Assembly (NCBI RefSeq): GCF_000003815.2
Contig: NC_049990.1
Location: 20,768,810 to 20,832,809, forward strand
DNA from: Branchiostoma floridae
Taxonomy: Eukaryota > Chordata > Leptocardii > Amphioxiformes > Branchiostomatidae
Length of the DNA stretch: 64,000 nucleotides
Reading direction: 5' to 3'
Part shown: positions 47,003 to 58,926 of the stretch, piece by piece
Layout: each line of letters starts with the position of its first letter
How positions within the stretch are numbered: position 1 is the first letter of the stretch
The notes under the pieces: model-generated
What the model was told of the DNA's origin: nothing
What the model saw: the letters and a program-made list of their open reading frames with translations, nothing else
Database searches by the model: none
Translations under genes and position numbers: made by a program

Positions 47003-47739
47003 AGTAAGGATCACGTGATAGACTTTTACATTTCAGCGTTAACATCAAGAAGTTGTGCTGTAAATAGGGTTAAGTTTGTAGCACCTAGATGTTGTGAAAG
47101 TGAAAATCAAAAGTTTGTGGATTCTTGAAGTTGAAACGATAGTTGCAACACAATGGAAATGCCTGTATCTGTCTGTAGATGTGGTGAGTTAGTGGTGTCA
47201 AAGCGACTGCAATTAAAAGATAGAACTTATAAAGTTATACAGTATTTTGGATAAAGACTTGACAGTGCTCACTCTACTCTGCATTTCGCCAATCTTTTAT
47301 TGGCCGATATTACCATTAAACACGAAACAGGTTTCCAGGTTGCTATCAGGACAACCAACACTGTTTAAAGTGACTTCTTGAGAACATGATTTGTATGGAT
47401 GGCTTTCCCCCACTAAAGACAGGTTACTTCCCCTTAATCAGTCAGTCCGTCATGTCTTGTTAGAGCCGGAGTCAACCAGACTGGACGTTAAGTGCTCTAA
47501 CTTGTGCGGGGCTGACCCAGTGTGGAAGTCAGAAATTACTGCAATGCATGCGCTGCCATACAGAACAAGTGGATCCTATCTGCTGTCAACATCCCTCATA
47601 ATAAATTGATACTGTTCTACGTGTAGGTGGAAACAGTCTGCTAAGTGGGCCACTGAGATAAATATGGACTCCCTTTTGTAACAGAATATGAATTGCTTTT
47701 TATGTTACATATCACAAATACCAGAATGCTTGAAGTACT

Positions 47740-47840
47740 GTCTTGGGACAGTCTTTTGGGGTTTGAATCCCCAACAGATTCCAATGTTGTGCCCTTGGAA
47801 AAGGCACTTCACAGATCTATTTCTTCACTTTACTGAAGCT
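47740..47840 (+). mobile_element. tRNA-derived SINE fragment
   Basis: A B-box-like GGGGTTTGAATCCCC is followed by TTGTGCCCTTGGAAAAGGCA and CTTCAC, the arrangement found reversed at 2.7 kb. Confidence 0.55.
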
Positions 47841-50800
47841 TTGGTATATATTACTAGTATATAGTTAGGGACATCCTCTGGGATGGGACAGACATAGAGC
47901 CAGCAGTTCTGTGTTTGTGGAGACCCACACCTTGAGCATGTTCCTATGATAGAAGAAACACCATACTTATCAAAAAGAGTGTGGGTCATTGCCAAGTAGC
48001 AATTACTCAAGCATCTGGATATGATTTTGGAAACGGACAGACATTTCAGGCATGCAGAATCCACTACCTTATGTCAGTGACACTAAAAAAGTCAACTTAG
48101 TTGGGTAACTCTTTCTTGTATGAGTGGTTCAAAGTCAAGTCTTACACAGCTTGTATCTGTACCTCATGTGAAAAATTTTTGTTTCCCCAAAAGGCAGTTT
48201 TCCGTTTATGCAGCACAAACAGTCAAGTTCATGGTCTCATTCAGATGACCATGCTGTGTTTTGTAAGATTTTATCCAGCTACTTGTTTCGCTCTGTATCA
48301 AGTGTATGTTGAAGAGTTTTGTTCCCATTATAAAGTCTTTACTGTCTTCATCTCTATTTCCTTTACTCGTGATGTATTTGTTTCCTTCGTCCGTTGTGAT
48401 GGTCAAAGTGGATATAAACTAACTTAAAGGGTCATGTACCTCTAAGATAGCATGTACTTCCTTTTATCAGCTTAACTTTTATGATAACGCGCTCGTTTAA
48501 AATGCACAAAGCAAACATTTGAAGTGGAGTATCCAACGCAAAGTAACTCTGGTAAAAGCTTCTTTTAACGTGGTTGACCTGTTAGCATTACCGAATAGCC
48601 GAGGTCGACAAAATATGCGCTCTTTCCGTTGACCCATGTAAGGCAAAAAGGCATGTAAAAGCACCCTCTTAGAGTCATTTGTCCCTGTGTCTCTTATGGT
48701 ACCTTTTTAAGCTTATGTTTAGGTTTTTAGCTTTGAGAGTCGGATTTTAAAAGGTAACGGTAAGTGCACTTATAGCACATTATAAAGTAAGGCCACGTAA
48801 TGAATCTTCGTCGTTAGCACGAGTCTAGTGAGATAAATAAACACATTTATTGCTGGTACACAGGGGATATGTACCACGACAGTGTTGCGAACTGGTCAAT
48901 GCAAATTCATCATACTAAAAGGTTATCCCGACAATCTGATTAGATAACTGCCAGTTTTCATTAGGGGTTTCCTTCGTTTGTGCAGAGGAAGTCATTAAAA
49001 TGGTCTTGCTGAGGAGCATTAGAACCTTTTAGCTGGTGTCAAGTCGTTAGCCCAGTGCTGACAGTGATTGAGTAGGACCAGTTCAGTTAAGGATCCGTGG
49101 ATTTAATTTGGTGGAGAGCCTCTTTATGCATGAGAGAGTGGTAAGAAGCCTGGATACCCACAGGCAGAACTTTTAAGCAGGGGAGTGTTTGAAAGTTTTG
49201 GAATATTGGATGTTCAGCAGCAACTAGTATTGATGGTGAATTATGTGTCCCAGGGCTAAGCTAAAGAGCTACTTAATAGAGAAGGGGTCATTTCTTAAGT
49301 GGAAACTCTAAACATCATCTTTTTTTTAAATTACTGAAATATACTTGAAAGTGAGAAGGATTTTTTTTTGCAAAACATAGCATCCTGAAGGCTGAATTGC
49401 GTGATACATATTAATTTGTATAAATATATTACATGCATTTTGGTAGAATGAATCAAAACATTTTTCATTACTGTTCTTGAAATCTTTTTGTATTGAACCA
49501 CAGTAGCTGTGTGTAAGTTCTCTCATGTCATGCTAGGGAAGAACTAGAACTATATATGATATCCTTTTGATAACATTGCATGTCTGCTGACCGTCATCGT
49601 GACACTATGTCACATGTCATCCTCCTTCTTCCGCCCCCATAACAATCCATCATTCCCACTGACAGCAGGGTTATTTATGGGCCAGATAAAGCTCCATTAA
49701 CCATAGTGATGGCTGCACTCTTATCTGACTAACGGGGTGATATTGACATCCGTGGTTCTCGATGATGTTGACATCCATGGTTGTCCACTATAACTGTGGT
49801 ATGGCAGGTATCACAAGACTGCTGTCACTGTTTTTGTGATATTCACCTGTTTAAGGGCTATTGATTACAGGAAAGACCTGTCGTTGTTAACTCAACATTA
49901 TGATTTGGTGGCATGCCAATAAGGTTGGTGACATTGCCTCTGGAACAAGGAATTCGAATCCCGGCTTGTGTTGTTCACCTGACATGCACACTACTAGAAA
50001 GGGTGACAGTCCTTAGGATAGTACATTAAGCTGTAGTCCGCTGTTTATTGTACTTGTCAAATTTAGGAGAATTTCCTCACTACATGGCCTGTGATATACT
50101 CTGTCTTCCTCTGCCATGACAAGTGGAAGAATTATATAGCTCTTCAGTGAGCTGAACTGGTTTGAAATCACTTTTATATTGTGATAGGAGTTGTAGTGAA
50201 GAAAGATTTGTCTATAGCACCTTTTCTTTCATTATTCATAAAGGAAAGCCATTTGGCCCAGCATCTATGACTTACATAATGTATTATCATTGTGACATTG
50301 GTGATCAACTTTGCATCAGTTGTGGATTAAGAAACTTACGACAGGAAGTAAGATATTGCACACGTATATCCCCATGTGTACGGTTGTCTAACAGCACTGC
50401 AATGTCAGTGCTTTTCTGCAAATTAAACTCATAGCCGAGAAAGGTAAACGGATTAATCTCTGTTATGTGGGTGTGCTTTGGGGACAAATGACATTGACAA
50501 AATGACATTATGTTCTCTTGACCTACAAAAGTGTAAAAATGGCAAGAAACTAATGGGCAGGTGTCACACTGGAGTTGCGTCGTAGAAGCACAAAATGGGC
50601 CCAACCTGGAGACTTTTTTTTGGTTAGAAGGAACAGGTAGGGTGTAAGCTTTCCCATTTTGGTCAAAATTTGCTCAGTTTAGCAGTTTAGTTGGCGCACG
50701 CAAGGATTTTAGTTTTTGTGTCATATGGGTGGTATCAGGAGAAAACTGGGGTAAATGGTAAGGTTTCTTTTATAAAGTGAGCATTTCTCATAGTTTGAGC

Positions 50801-52170
50801 TGATCAACACCCTGTTTTCTTTAAATGGTTATAAACATTTAATTGTTATTGTGACTGTCTGGTGGAGAAAATATTTAAGATTGAAATTGGGGTTAATACT
50901 TTTCTGAAGCCTTGTATTTTAACATGCTTTCCTATGGAGAGGTCTAACTGTGGTATCAGCCGTGATTATTCAACTAATGCAATTACTACAAGATAGTAAA
51001 AGGTGAATAGGAGTGTCAGAAAATTCAAATCGACCATTTTCTAACTGTCTTGTTTGCCCAGTTTCAAATAATCACAGCATATGTCGGGTACCTACTAGTA
51101 CTCGAATCCTTCAAAGCTGACTTGGCATTCGTTCACTTGAACGAGTTTTTCTGTTATCGTAGGAAAGTAAATTACTGGGAAAGTATAGACAGATGATTAT
51201 CTATTATACAGAAGATCCACCATCAGCATTTTGACAACATTTTGATTACGAGACCAGATGGTAACATGGCATTGTGATGATGGATGGAGTATTTCTATGA
51301 CTGAACACTAATATCTGATGGGGACTACCATCGTCACTATGGGATCTCTGGAACGCATTGTTTAGGGAACATTGATTAATTACACAGATGAGCTGTCGAA
51401 TCATCACTTGTCCATAATAACTCACAAAGGATGAAAAATGATAAATAGACGACAAGGTGCCATTCATCATGCTTTGATTTATGAGCAGTATGTTACACCA
51501 CAAACCACATGTTAGCCTTGTGGTTGTTTTCTGTGCGGCCGGTTCTGTATAGAGTGTACTGAAGGACAGACTATGATGAATTACATAGCAGTCCTCCTGT
51601 CATCATTTAATCACCACACTGATTAGGAAACAAAGGAAAGCAGATGATAAATTGCTTCCATGACATTGCGTGGCCAACACTTTCACAAGTGTTCCGCCTT
51701 ACCAATGTACATTGTATACTAGCACGTCAGAGATTATTGAAGAAGTTTATGGTCGTTTGAAATCATTTCTAAGGCGAACAAAGTCAAAGTCGAAGTACAA
51801 GTCTGATTGTATCCTACACAGAACAGTAACCTTGGGAAATCTGCTGGATTGAATTGGTCTTGACCTTTGTGTGATTGAACGTTTGACTTACATTGATCTG
51901 TTGAAATGTTGTTACCTTTGTACAAATCATTTCATTTACCAGTGAAGGACTGAGGTCTGTGACCTGTTTTTAGTTGTCCCTGGATACATAAAAGAAATTA
52001 CTTTGTAGACTAAAAAATATAGCAAATTTCATACAGTATAACAGATTATACAAAAACTAATGATCTAGATAATTATCTAATACTAAAACAGCCCCTGATG
52101 ACCTTGTTCTTGACCTTGATATGATTGATTGTTTTATTTACATGTTTGTTTTTTCTTGTTGTTTCTGCAG
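47841..52170. other. intron sequence up to the second CASK exon
   Basis: 47990-48035 carries one arm of the AATTACTCAAGC repeat. 49560-49830 is a unique tract with GTGATATTGACATCCGTGGT and a near repeat GATGTTGACATCCATGGT. 49945-49965 has a lone B-box-like AATTCGAATCCCGGC. The final ~30 bases form the CASK acceptor tract. Confidence 0.4.
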
Positions 52171-52248
52171 CTGTATGACAAGATCAACAGCAAAGCTTCC
52201 CAGACAGTGAAGAACCCTCCTTCCAACGCACTCCAGCGGGCCAGAGAG
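52171..52248 (+). CDS. CASK: CASK exon, first L27 domain (C-terminal part)
   Basis: This 78-base exon, phase 0 at both ends, encodes 26 residues: LYDKINSKASQTV, then KNPPSNALQRARE. It continues directly from the 13.9 kb exon. The LYDKIN stretch and the NPPS-A-QRA-E pattern match the end of L27-1 and the linker to L27-2 in CASK. The acceptor has a clear pyrimidine tract (TTTCTTGTTGTTTCTGCAG) and the donor is AGAGAG|GTGAGA. A (TGAG)n array starts only ~108 bp after the donor. The N-terminal CaMK-like domain and the downstream PDZ, SH3 and guanylate-kinase parts are not in this window. Confidence 0.94.
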
Positions 52249-52355
52249 GTGAGACATTTCAATCTGTCAATCACACAGCCCAGTGCATGATGGGATATGG
52301 TAAACATGATGTGATTGGTCAAAGGATGGGTGGTACCTATATTATAACAGGTGGC

Positions 52356-52465
52356 TGAGTGAGTGGGTGAGTGAGTGAGTGAGTGAGTGAGTGAGTGAGT
52401 GAGTGAGTGAGTGAGTGAGTGAGTGAGTGAGTGAGTGAGTGAGTGAGTGAGTGAGTGAGTGAGTG
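52356..52465. repeat. (TGAG)n microsatellite
   Basis: About 27 tetranucleotide units, nearly pure, followed by a short (GAAT)n at 52473-52489. It sits 108 bp after the donor of the 52.2 kb CASK exon. Confidence 0.95.
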
Positions 52466-52489
52466 GATAAAAGAATGAATGAATGAATG

Positions 52490-53578
52490 GATAGCTTGAA
52501 AAATATCTTTGGAGACGGATAGTCCGAACAACAAGCTGCATCTGCTGGAGCCGCCTCACACGTGGCATACAGTTCTGTCCCTGTAAAACTTAGTGCTCCA
52601 GTAGACGAGAGGGTGGAGAAGGAATTGCACACCCCTCCTTCACCATAAAAAGTCATGTGCAGGTCAGGCAAACAGGTAATGCCTGTCTGCCTGCTCATCT
52701 GTCGAATTGACAGGAGAATCCCCAAAAAATGTACTGCACGAAAGATTGCTATAAAGATGAGTGAGTTGTGTTATGCATTATAATTTTGTACAACAAAAAA
52801 CATTTCAGTACCAAGGACAAACCAACTATGAATCATTGGTAAACAGTGTAAAGTTTTGTCCCATTATTCCCAAGGCATATTCTTACAGGATTGCTATTTT
52901 ATACAATCATTTACAATCACATAGGTCAGAAACAACTGAACTCTTTAAACATACCAATTATAATCCATGACAGTATGCACTTATATGCCTTCCCATTAAA
53001 TCAGTTATATCCCCCTCATGATTGTCTATAATACAGACCAGACCCTGTTGAGCGCTGTACCAACTGTCACAGTTAAACTATATGGATTGCAAGTTAATAA
53101 ATCCCCATTAAAGCTTCGCAATAAATCACACACAAAAGCCTACATCAGAATAAATCAAAATTCTAAGATAAGGTTCCATTGCTCCAAGCGAGTAGACTGT
53201 CTTATTCCCATACACATCAGGTGGGAATGATAGCTTTTAGTATTACTGACTAATAACACCACTCAGAATCCTTCTCATCCCAGGATTACTTCAATGTTTG
53301 TGTTGTGAATTTGTATTGCAGGGCTGGCAAGAACAATTGAACTATATGTTTATCAGAACCGTTCGAATCTACAAATGTAGAGGAAGTTGCATTTACCAGT
53401 AAGGGGAGAGGCGTTAGTGTTGATTCCAGAAGAAACATAATTATTTAAGGCATTGTTGGGTCAGCTTTTTATTGGTAGCCAGTACTTGCTACATGTATAT
53501 TTAAATGCTTCCAATCATGTCAAAAGCATATCAAACATAAAAATAATCATAAGCTATTAATTACACCAAGCGACACGA
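52490..53578. other. intron sequence, no feature recognised
   Basis: Unique AT-rich sequence with short chance frames only. Confidence 0.4.
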
Positions 53579-53612
53579 GGCCATACCAATTTATTTTCTT
53601 GGTTCTTAGACT
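53579..53612. mobile_element. decayed single end of the GGCCACACC family
   Basis: GGCCATACCAATTTATTTTC followed by TTGGTTC resembles the element end; no partner end was found nearby. Confidence 0.5.
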
Positions 53613-54009
53613 TTAGTGATGAAATGTTCAGATTAGTGGTGTAAAAAGAAAACTTGTTTTCTTGTTATATACATTCACTCCCTTAAGCTATATATGAACC
53701 AAGGTATAGACTTTCCCTCAGACTGTGCTATTCTATTGAAATCCCAAAGTAGGATTTCTTTTTAACTCCAAGAATCATAGTACGCTATGGATGTCCTTAT
53801 GAAGTAGTGTTGTGGGTAATGGTTAAAAGAAGAAAAAAAACTTTTAAAAGATTTACAGTTTAATACAGAAAGTATTCACAATTGAATCGGGTAAAGAATA
53901 TCAGAGTTATGACGAGACAAGTGGGTTTCAGTAAGCCAACTTTTTTCAGTTATTTGTTTGACATTGTACCATAACAGAAAAGGTTTGTAGTGTCTTAGGT
54001 TGGCCCACA

Positions 54010-54430
54010 CATATCTAAGGTGTTAAATGAAGGACTGGAAGCCAGGGCCAAGTAATCAAGGGTCGATCGAAAGTGGAAGTCTCCCCTGATCCTGCATCTA
54101 TTGCCTTAACTTGACTTTGTTTCTGTTGGAAACGGTTTAACCGTCGAGAGACCTGACCCCAGGAACGTGCAATTTACGCCGCTCTCCGGCAGAGGTCACG
54201 TATCAAATGAATTCTCTGCGAACAGAGGAACATTTGCTTCTGTTTTTACCGCTGGCGTAGAAATAACCAATCTGTGGCAATCTCTGCACAGAGATAAAAA
54301 GCCAATCTCTGGGATTACGACTCCGATTAGGTCATAAGTGCTTCCTGAGAGCTTATGATGTGCCAGCTTGAAATGTGCTGGGATTTTACAACAAAGCAAA
54401 ACGGCTTAAAAGGTCAAAGGAAATGGAGCC
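54010..54430. promoter_or_regulatory. CASK: candidate cis-regulatory island in CASK intron 2
   Basis: CpG-containing unique tract with AGAGGTCACGTATC (nuclear-receptor/bHLH-like), GGTTTAACCGTCGAG, and four AATCTCTG(C/G/T) words (54266-54316). No coding frame is convincing. Confidence 0.25.
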
Positions 54431-54710
54431 GAGTAAATCTTCATGATGGGAGTTCTTGCGAGTAGTATTTTCATCAAAGGCCTGTCTAGGAGAGGCATTA
54501 ACGTACTGTAGTTTTAATCCACCACTTGAAGGAAAGCTTTTTCATGAAGTGAGAAACGTGTACATGACTAAGTAATAGTAGCTAACATCACTGCTAGGAT
54601 TTAACATAAAAAGAATGCAGATAAAATGTGTCTTAACCAACTTTCTCTAAAGCTCAGAAAGGCACTACACACTTCAGCGGCACTGTATTTCAGTGGTTGT
54701 AACTTCTCTT

Positions 54711-55632
54711 TTTACCTCCATGAAATGTCATGGAATGGAGGTTATATTTTCTGTTATGTGTCTCTGTCTGTGTAGATGATTACTCAAGAACGGCTGGATG
54801 GATTGGTTTCATACTTGTTGTGTTGGTGGGGTGTGATGAAAGCTCGAATCGATGAGATTTTGGGAGCCGTATCTGTCGTTATAATCGATGTAATAATATC
54901 AGAAATCACCCCTATATTTGAGATATATTGGTACAGGCATCGTGCTTTATGTGTTTGTTAATGGGCTTAGCTCCAAGCAGATGGTGAGGTGACAGCTGTT
55001 TAAAATGCCATTAGGTCCTCTCATCTGGGTTGGGTGTCAGAAGTTTTATGGGCGACACAGATTTTGTTACGATAAGGGACAGTTGTTAGTTGTCTCTTTC
55101 GTAGCCAATGGTACTTGTTTTTTAGTAGACGGGGTTGGCGCCAAGTATTCATCTTACAGTTGGTGTAGGGCTGTCAGAGGAAAGTGTGCATCTCGTTTTT
55201 GTACCGTGTGAACAGTTGATGTTATGACATATTGGTGGAAAATCAAATCACCATCTGACTAAAGTTGGCCACATCCCTTCTTCTTTCTGAGTTTCCCAAC
55301 TTCCTCCCACCACACAGCTCTGAGGCACATAGTCGAACCTCAATAATGCTGACAACCTAAGACATTTTAAATGCCAAACATCAAGCTTAAGGAACACCAC
55401 GCTACCATATGCCGTCGACCTCTTAAACGCACATTACACAATTAAGTGTCACATTTTGATAATTACTAATCAGATGGACATCCTCTGTGTCATTAATTAA
55501 ATACACCACTACTTTCCCATAACATTTATATTATATAACCATTACTCTCAAATACAACCGACTATAAACATACATACCATCCACAAAAAAGCAATAAATA
55601 TTTCATGGAGGTATGAGGTCCCCGAACTCTAG
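54711..55632 (+). mobile_element. helentron-like element, second copy with different arms
   Basis: The left hairpin is ACCTCCAT/ATGGAGGT (54714-54742). The 3' arm is ATTTCATGGAGGT (55600-55612), a perfect 13-base complement of the left ACCTCCATGAAAT. It is then 16 bases to CTAG (55629-55632), the same spacing as in the 17.6 kb copy. Sequences after the left hairpin (TATATTTT...TGTGTCTCTGTCTGTGT) and before CTAG (CCGAACT) are homologous to that copy. The interior differs. Confidence 0.65.
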
Positions 55633-56319
55633 TTTTATTTTGATTTCATAAAAAAGGAAAGTGTGGGATAGAGTTTATGGCAAAATTAGCATTCAATGTT
55701 ACGAATAACAAACCCAAATCGCAACACACTACCTTTCATGACCTAGTTTACTTGAAAATTGTTCTACGAAAACCTCTCTCCCCAAGGCTGTTCATGTGAA
55801 CAAGAATGAAAACATAGCCGCCCTAAGTGGTTTTCATGGAATGGCATGTGAAAACATTTCTAGGAAAAATCCTGGAAGAGTCAGACAGTCTGGCTGACAA
55901 AAATGCCTTTAACATATTAAATAATTTTTGGCAAGTTTTATGGTAGAGAGAAAATGGAATGTCTGTGATTTTCAGTTCGTGTTTGAAACAAGGGGTAAGA
56001 GGGCAGAAGACAACAAGCATTTCATTGTGGTTTTATGTCTGCGGTGAAAAGGTTACAAGATTTTCTTTATACCACCACAAAAATTTCAAGAGTTACAGTA
56101 TATGAATGGATGGATGATACTAAAATGTACCTACATACTCCAACCTAATGTAAATTCTAGGAACTATGCATGTGAGAGGAAAGAAAATTCAATCCTTCAC
56201 CTGATCTCACCTTGCTTTGACACTAGGATTTCCTGTATTTTGATGCATCGCTCATTCGCTCAGAACAAAGGAATGATATAACACAAGTGGAAACCAGTAG
56301 GCTCACAAAAAATCCTTTA
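55633..56319. other. intron sequence, no feature recognised
   Basis: Between the helentron-like element and a GGCCACACC element; nothing coding or repeated seen. Confidence 0.4.
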
Positions 56320-56687
56320 GGCCACACCAATTTAATTTCTTGGTTCACGGATTTTTTCATCAAAAATATGGAGCGAGAGGGCGAAATAAAAATAAAAATA
56401 AAAATTCTAAAATGGTTGGGGTAAAGGTAAGGGCTAATCCAAAACATAAAGAATAAAAAGTTTTCAGCTTGAAAAAAGTACAAAAACACTATTACTGTAC
56501 AGTAACAGCACCTGTTCATTGAAAATTACAAAAGTAGTGTCAGTTTTCATGTTTGCTACACCAGAAAGATGGTGAATGGTTCCATTAATGGTGAAAATTT
56601 GCTGAGTGGTAATTTTTATTTTTATTTTTTTTTCCAAAAAATAGGAGCGAGCGAATCCGTGAACCAAGAAATTAAATTGGTGTGGCC
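56320..56687. mobile_element. GGCCACACC TIR element, copy 2
   Basis: 368 bp, the same ends and interior as copy 1. Flanks are TTA on both sides. The central part differs slightly from copy 1 (AAATTACAAAAGTAGTGTCA replaces a block). Confidence 0.85.
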
Positions 56688-58244
56688 TTATGCAGCACCT
56701 TTGACGTCATGTGGAAGTGATTTAGACATTTTCGACACTCACGGAGGCTACAAGTGGTTCAATGATCCCACAAGAAAGCTCAAAACACTTACATAACGTC
56801 ATGTAAGGCTTTTCCCCAGAAGAAAATGGAAGGAATTTTCTTTTTACAGTTTGTCTTTTTATGTTCCAAGCAGAAAGTCGACTGTATGAATTATGTAAGG
56901 TTAAAACATTGGATGAATAGCGTTACATACTGAGTTATGAAATTAATTACTGATACACACATGCGCAAGCACACATTAACTGTCAATGTGCCATCTGATA
57001 GACATAGTGTAGTAATACCATTCTACATTACCCATTCCTTTCTATTCCCCAAGACAGTGCTCAGTGTAGAGCTGTAAAAATTTCAATTATGTCGCAGCTG
57101 AAATGCTCCTGATGTTATGTGTGTGATAGGGGCTGCTCAGGTGGTAAAGCACCACTGTTATCTCTCCTCCTGGTGTTAGTAATGTCAGCTCACATCTTCT
57201 TTTACTCCGCTATCACATTTATATAGCAGCAGGAATGGTGTGTTGTACCTCATAATAATCTCATGAGAATTGTAATGGTTGAGATATTATTATCATAAAT
57301 TTGCATTTCAGTACATTACTTTCCAAACTATCTCCTATGGTGTAAAGATGAGGGAAATTGAAGAAAGAAGGAAGAAGGAAGAATAGATAAAACTAGAAAC
57401 TTAAGGTAACATTTGAAAGCAAATACACACATTATGTTTGCCTTCACGTCGCCTAGCTTAACAAACAGTGACTGTTTATTCTCACTCAAGATATATGAGG
57501 TGACCAGCCCCTCCAGCTCTGTCCTGTCACTTGCTACATAATGTCATAATTAAACATCAGAGGGTCTCTATTACTTCATCACCAGTAACACTAATGACAG
57601 CTGTCCGGTCCAGGTCATTGACCTTATTTGTTTGAAACAGAAGATGAACGGAGCAAAAACAACACATTTCCCTTCTGTAAACGTAAGATAAACATAACAA
57701 CCTGTAATTCCTGCAATTCTGAGAGCAAAAAAAAACAGACATGCTGTATTTTCCTTGGTGCTGAAACCATGATTGCTGTTAAAACTGTCCATTCGAAAGG
57801 TGGACGTAGCTCTGCCAAACAGGGGTGACTTATTTCACCATTTAGAACTATTAAGAAAAAAGACTGAAAGCCCTTTCTAACCTTAACCCTCTCAATAATG
57901 AATGTCCTTCCTTGGAACCAGGAAGCTGATAATATCTGAGTTGTGCTTCACAGATCCTTCTGGACAGTTTATCAGGGACTGGATGGGTGCTGGGAAGACA
58001 AAGTTAGACCCTAGAGGGGGACTCTATCCGGCACAACTCCACAGTGTAGTGTGGTTATTGATCACACATGGTAAAAAGGTGCATCGTCATCAATCCTCGT
58101 CAAGGAAGATGACACCCTGTCTCTGAAATCAAAGGCTCGTTGGGATCCGTCCAGAGTGCCGTACCTTACGCTGACAGGAGGCTTATTGGTAATTCTGTTA
58201 GGAACATGGCAACAAGTGGGAGGATTGACAGTTCCCTTAGATAA
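56688..58244. other. intron sequence between two GGCCACACC elements
   Basis: A purine-rich run (57352-57390, GAAGAAAGAAGGAAGAAGGA) is the only low-complexity tract. No gene recognised. Confidence 0.4.
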
Positions 58245-58611
58245 GGCCACACCGATTTAATTTCTTGGTTCACGGATTTTTTCATAAAAAATATGGAGCG
58301 AAAGGGCGAAATAAAAATAAAAATAAAAATTGTAAAATGGTTGGGGTAAAGGTAACGGCTAATCCAAAACATAAAGAAAAAAAGTTTTCAGCTTGAAAAA
58401 AGTACAAAAACACAATTTTTGTACAGTAACAGCACCTGTACCCACACTTTAAGGAGCTTATGATATAAAGGCCAATTTGCTACACCAGAAAGTTGATGAA
58501 CGGTTTCATTAATGGTGAAAATTTGCTGAGTGGTAATTTTTATCTTTATTTTTTTTTCCAAAAAATAGGAGCGAGCGAATCCGTGAACCAAGAAATTAAA
58601 TTGTTGTGGCC
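58245..58611. mobile_element. GGCCACACC TIR element, copy 3
   Basis: 367 bp, the same ends with a few changes (TTGTTGTGGCC at the right). Flanked by a perfect 8-bp duplication TTAGATAA, unlike the 3-bp TWA flanks of copies 1 and 2. Confidence 0.85.
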
Positions 58612-58683
58612 TTAGATAAGTTCAAATGGTAAATCTTTTTGAAGTGTAAGCCCAGGATAAGTCAACCCATTAGTTCATCATTT

Positions 58684-58926
58684 AGAAGAATCTTGCAGGA
58701 TTTGATCAGATCAAGAAGAATCTTGTAGGATCTTGACATGAACAAGAAGATAATCTTTGTAGGATCTTAACATGAATGAGAAGATAATCTTTGTAGGATC
58801 TTGACATAAATGAGAAGATAATCTTTGTAGGATTTGACGTGAACAAGAAGATAATCTTTGTAGGATCTTGAAATAAATGAGAAGATAATCTTTGTAGGAT
58901 CTTGACGAGATCCTACAAAAGATTAT
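58684..58926. repeat. 34-bp minisatellite with terminal inverted unit
   Basis: Units of AGAAGATAATCTTTGTAGGA plus TCTTGACATGAA-like tails repeat five to six times with a 34-bp period (58751, 58785, 58819...). The array ends with an inverted piece GATCCTACAAAAGATTAT (58909-58926). Confidence 0.85.

Larger units (their letters stand above)
14052..52170 (+). other. CASK: CASK intron (phase 0, about 38 kb)
   Basis: GT-AG intron between the two exons that share the first L27 domain. It contains most of the mobile elements, minisatellites and CpG-containing single-copy islands listed separately, one assembly gap, and two weak candidate exons (21.3 kb on +, 27.1 kb on -). Splitting one small domain over a 38 kb intron leaves ample room for regulatory DNA. 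Confidence 0.9.

Noticed and set aside
48101-48427. 108-codon + frame with several Cys/Phe-rich stretches
   Set aside because: AT-rich composition, no motif or splice support; looks like chance.
49930-49970. A SINE or tRNA around AATTCGAATCCCGGC
   Set aside because: Only the B-box-like word is clear; the expected A box 30-40 bases upstream is not convincing.
52134-52725. Minus-strand open frames rich in LTHS repeats over the second CASK exon
   Set aside because: They read through the (TGAG)n microsatellite; the real coding strand here is + as shown by CASK homology and splice sites.
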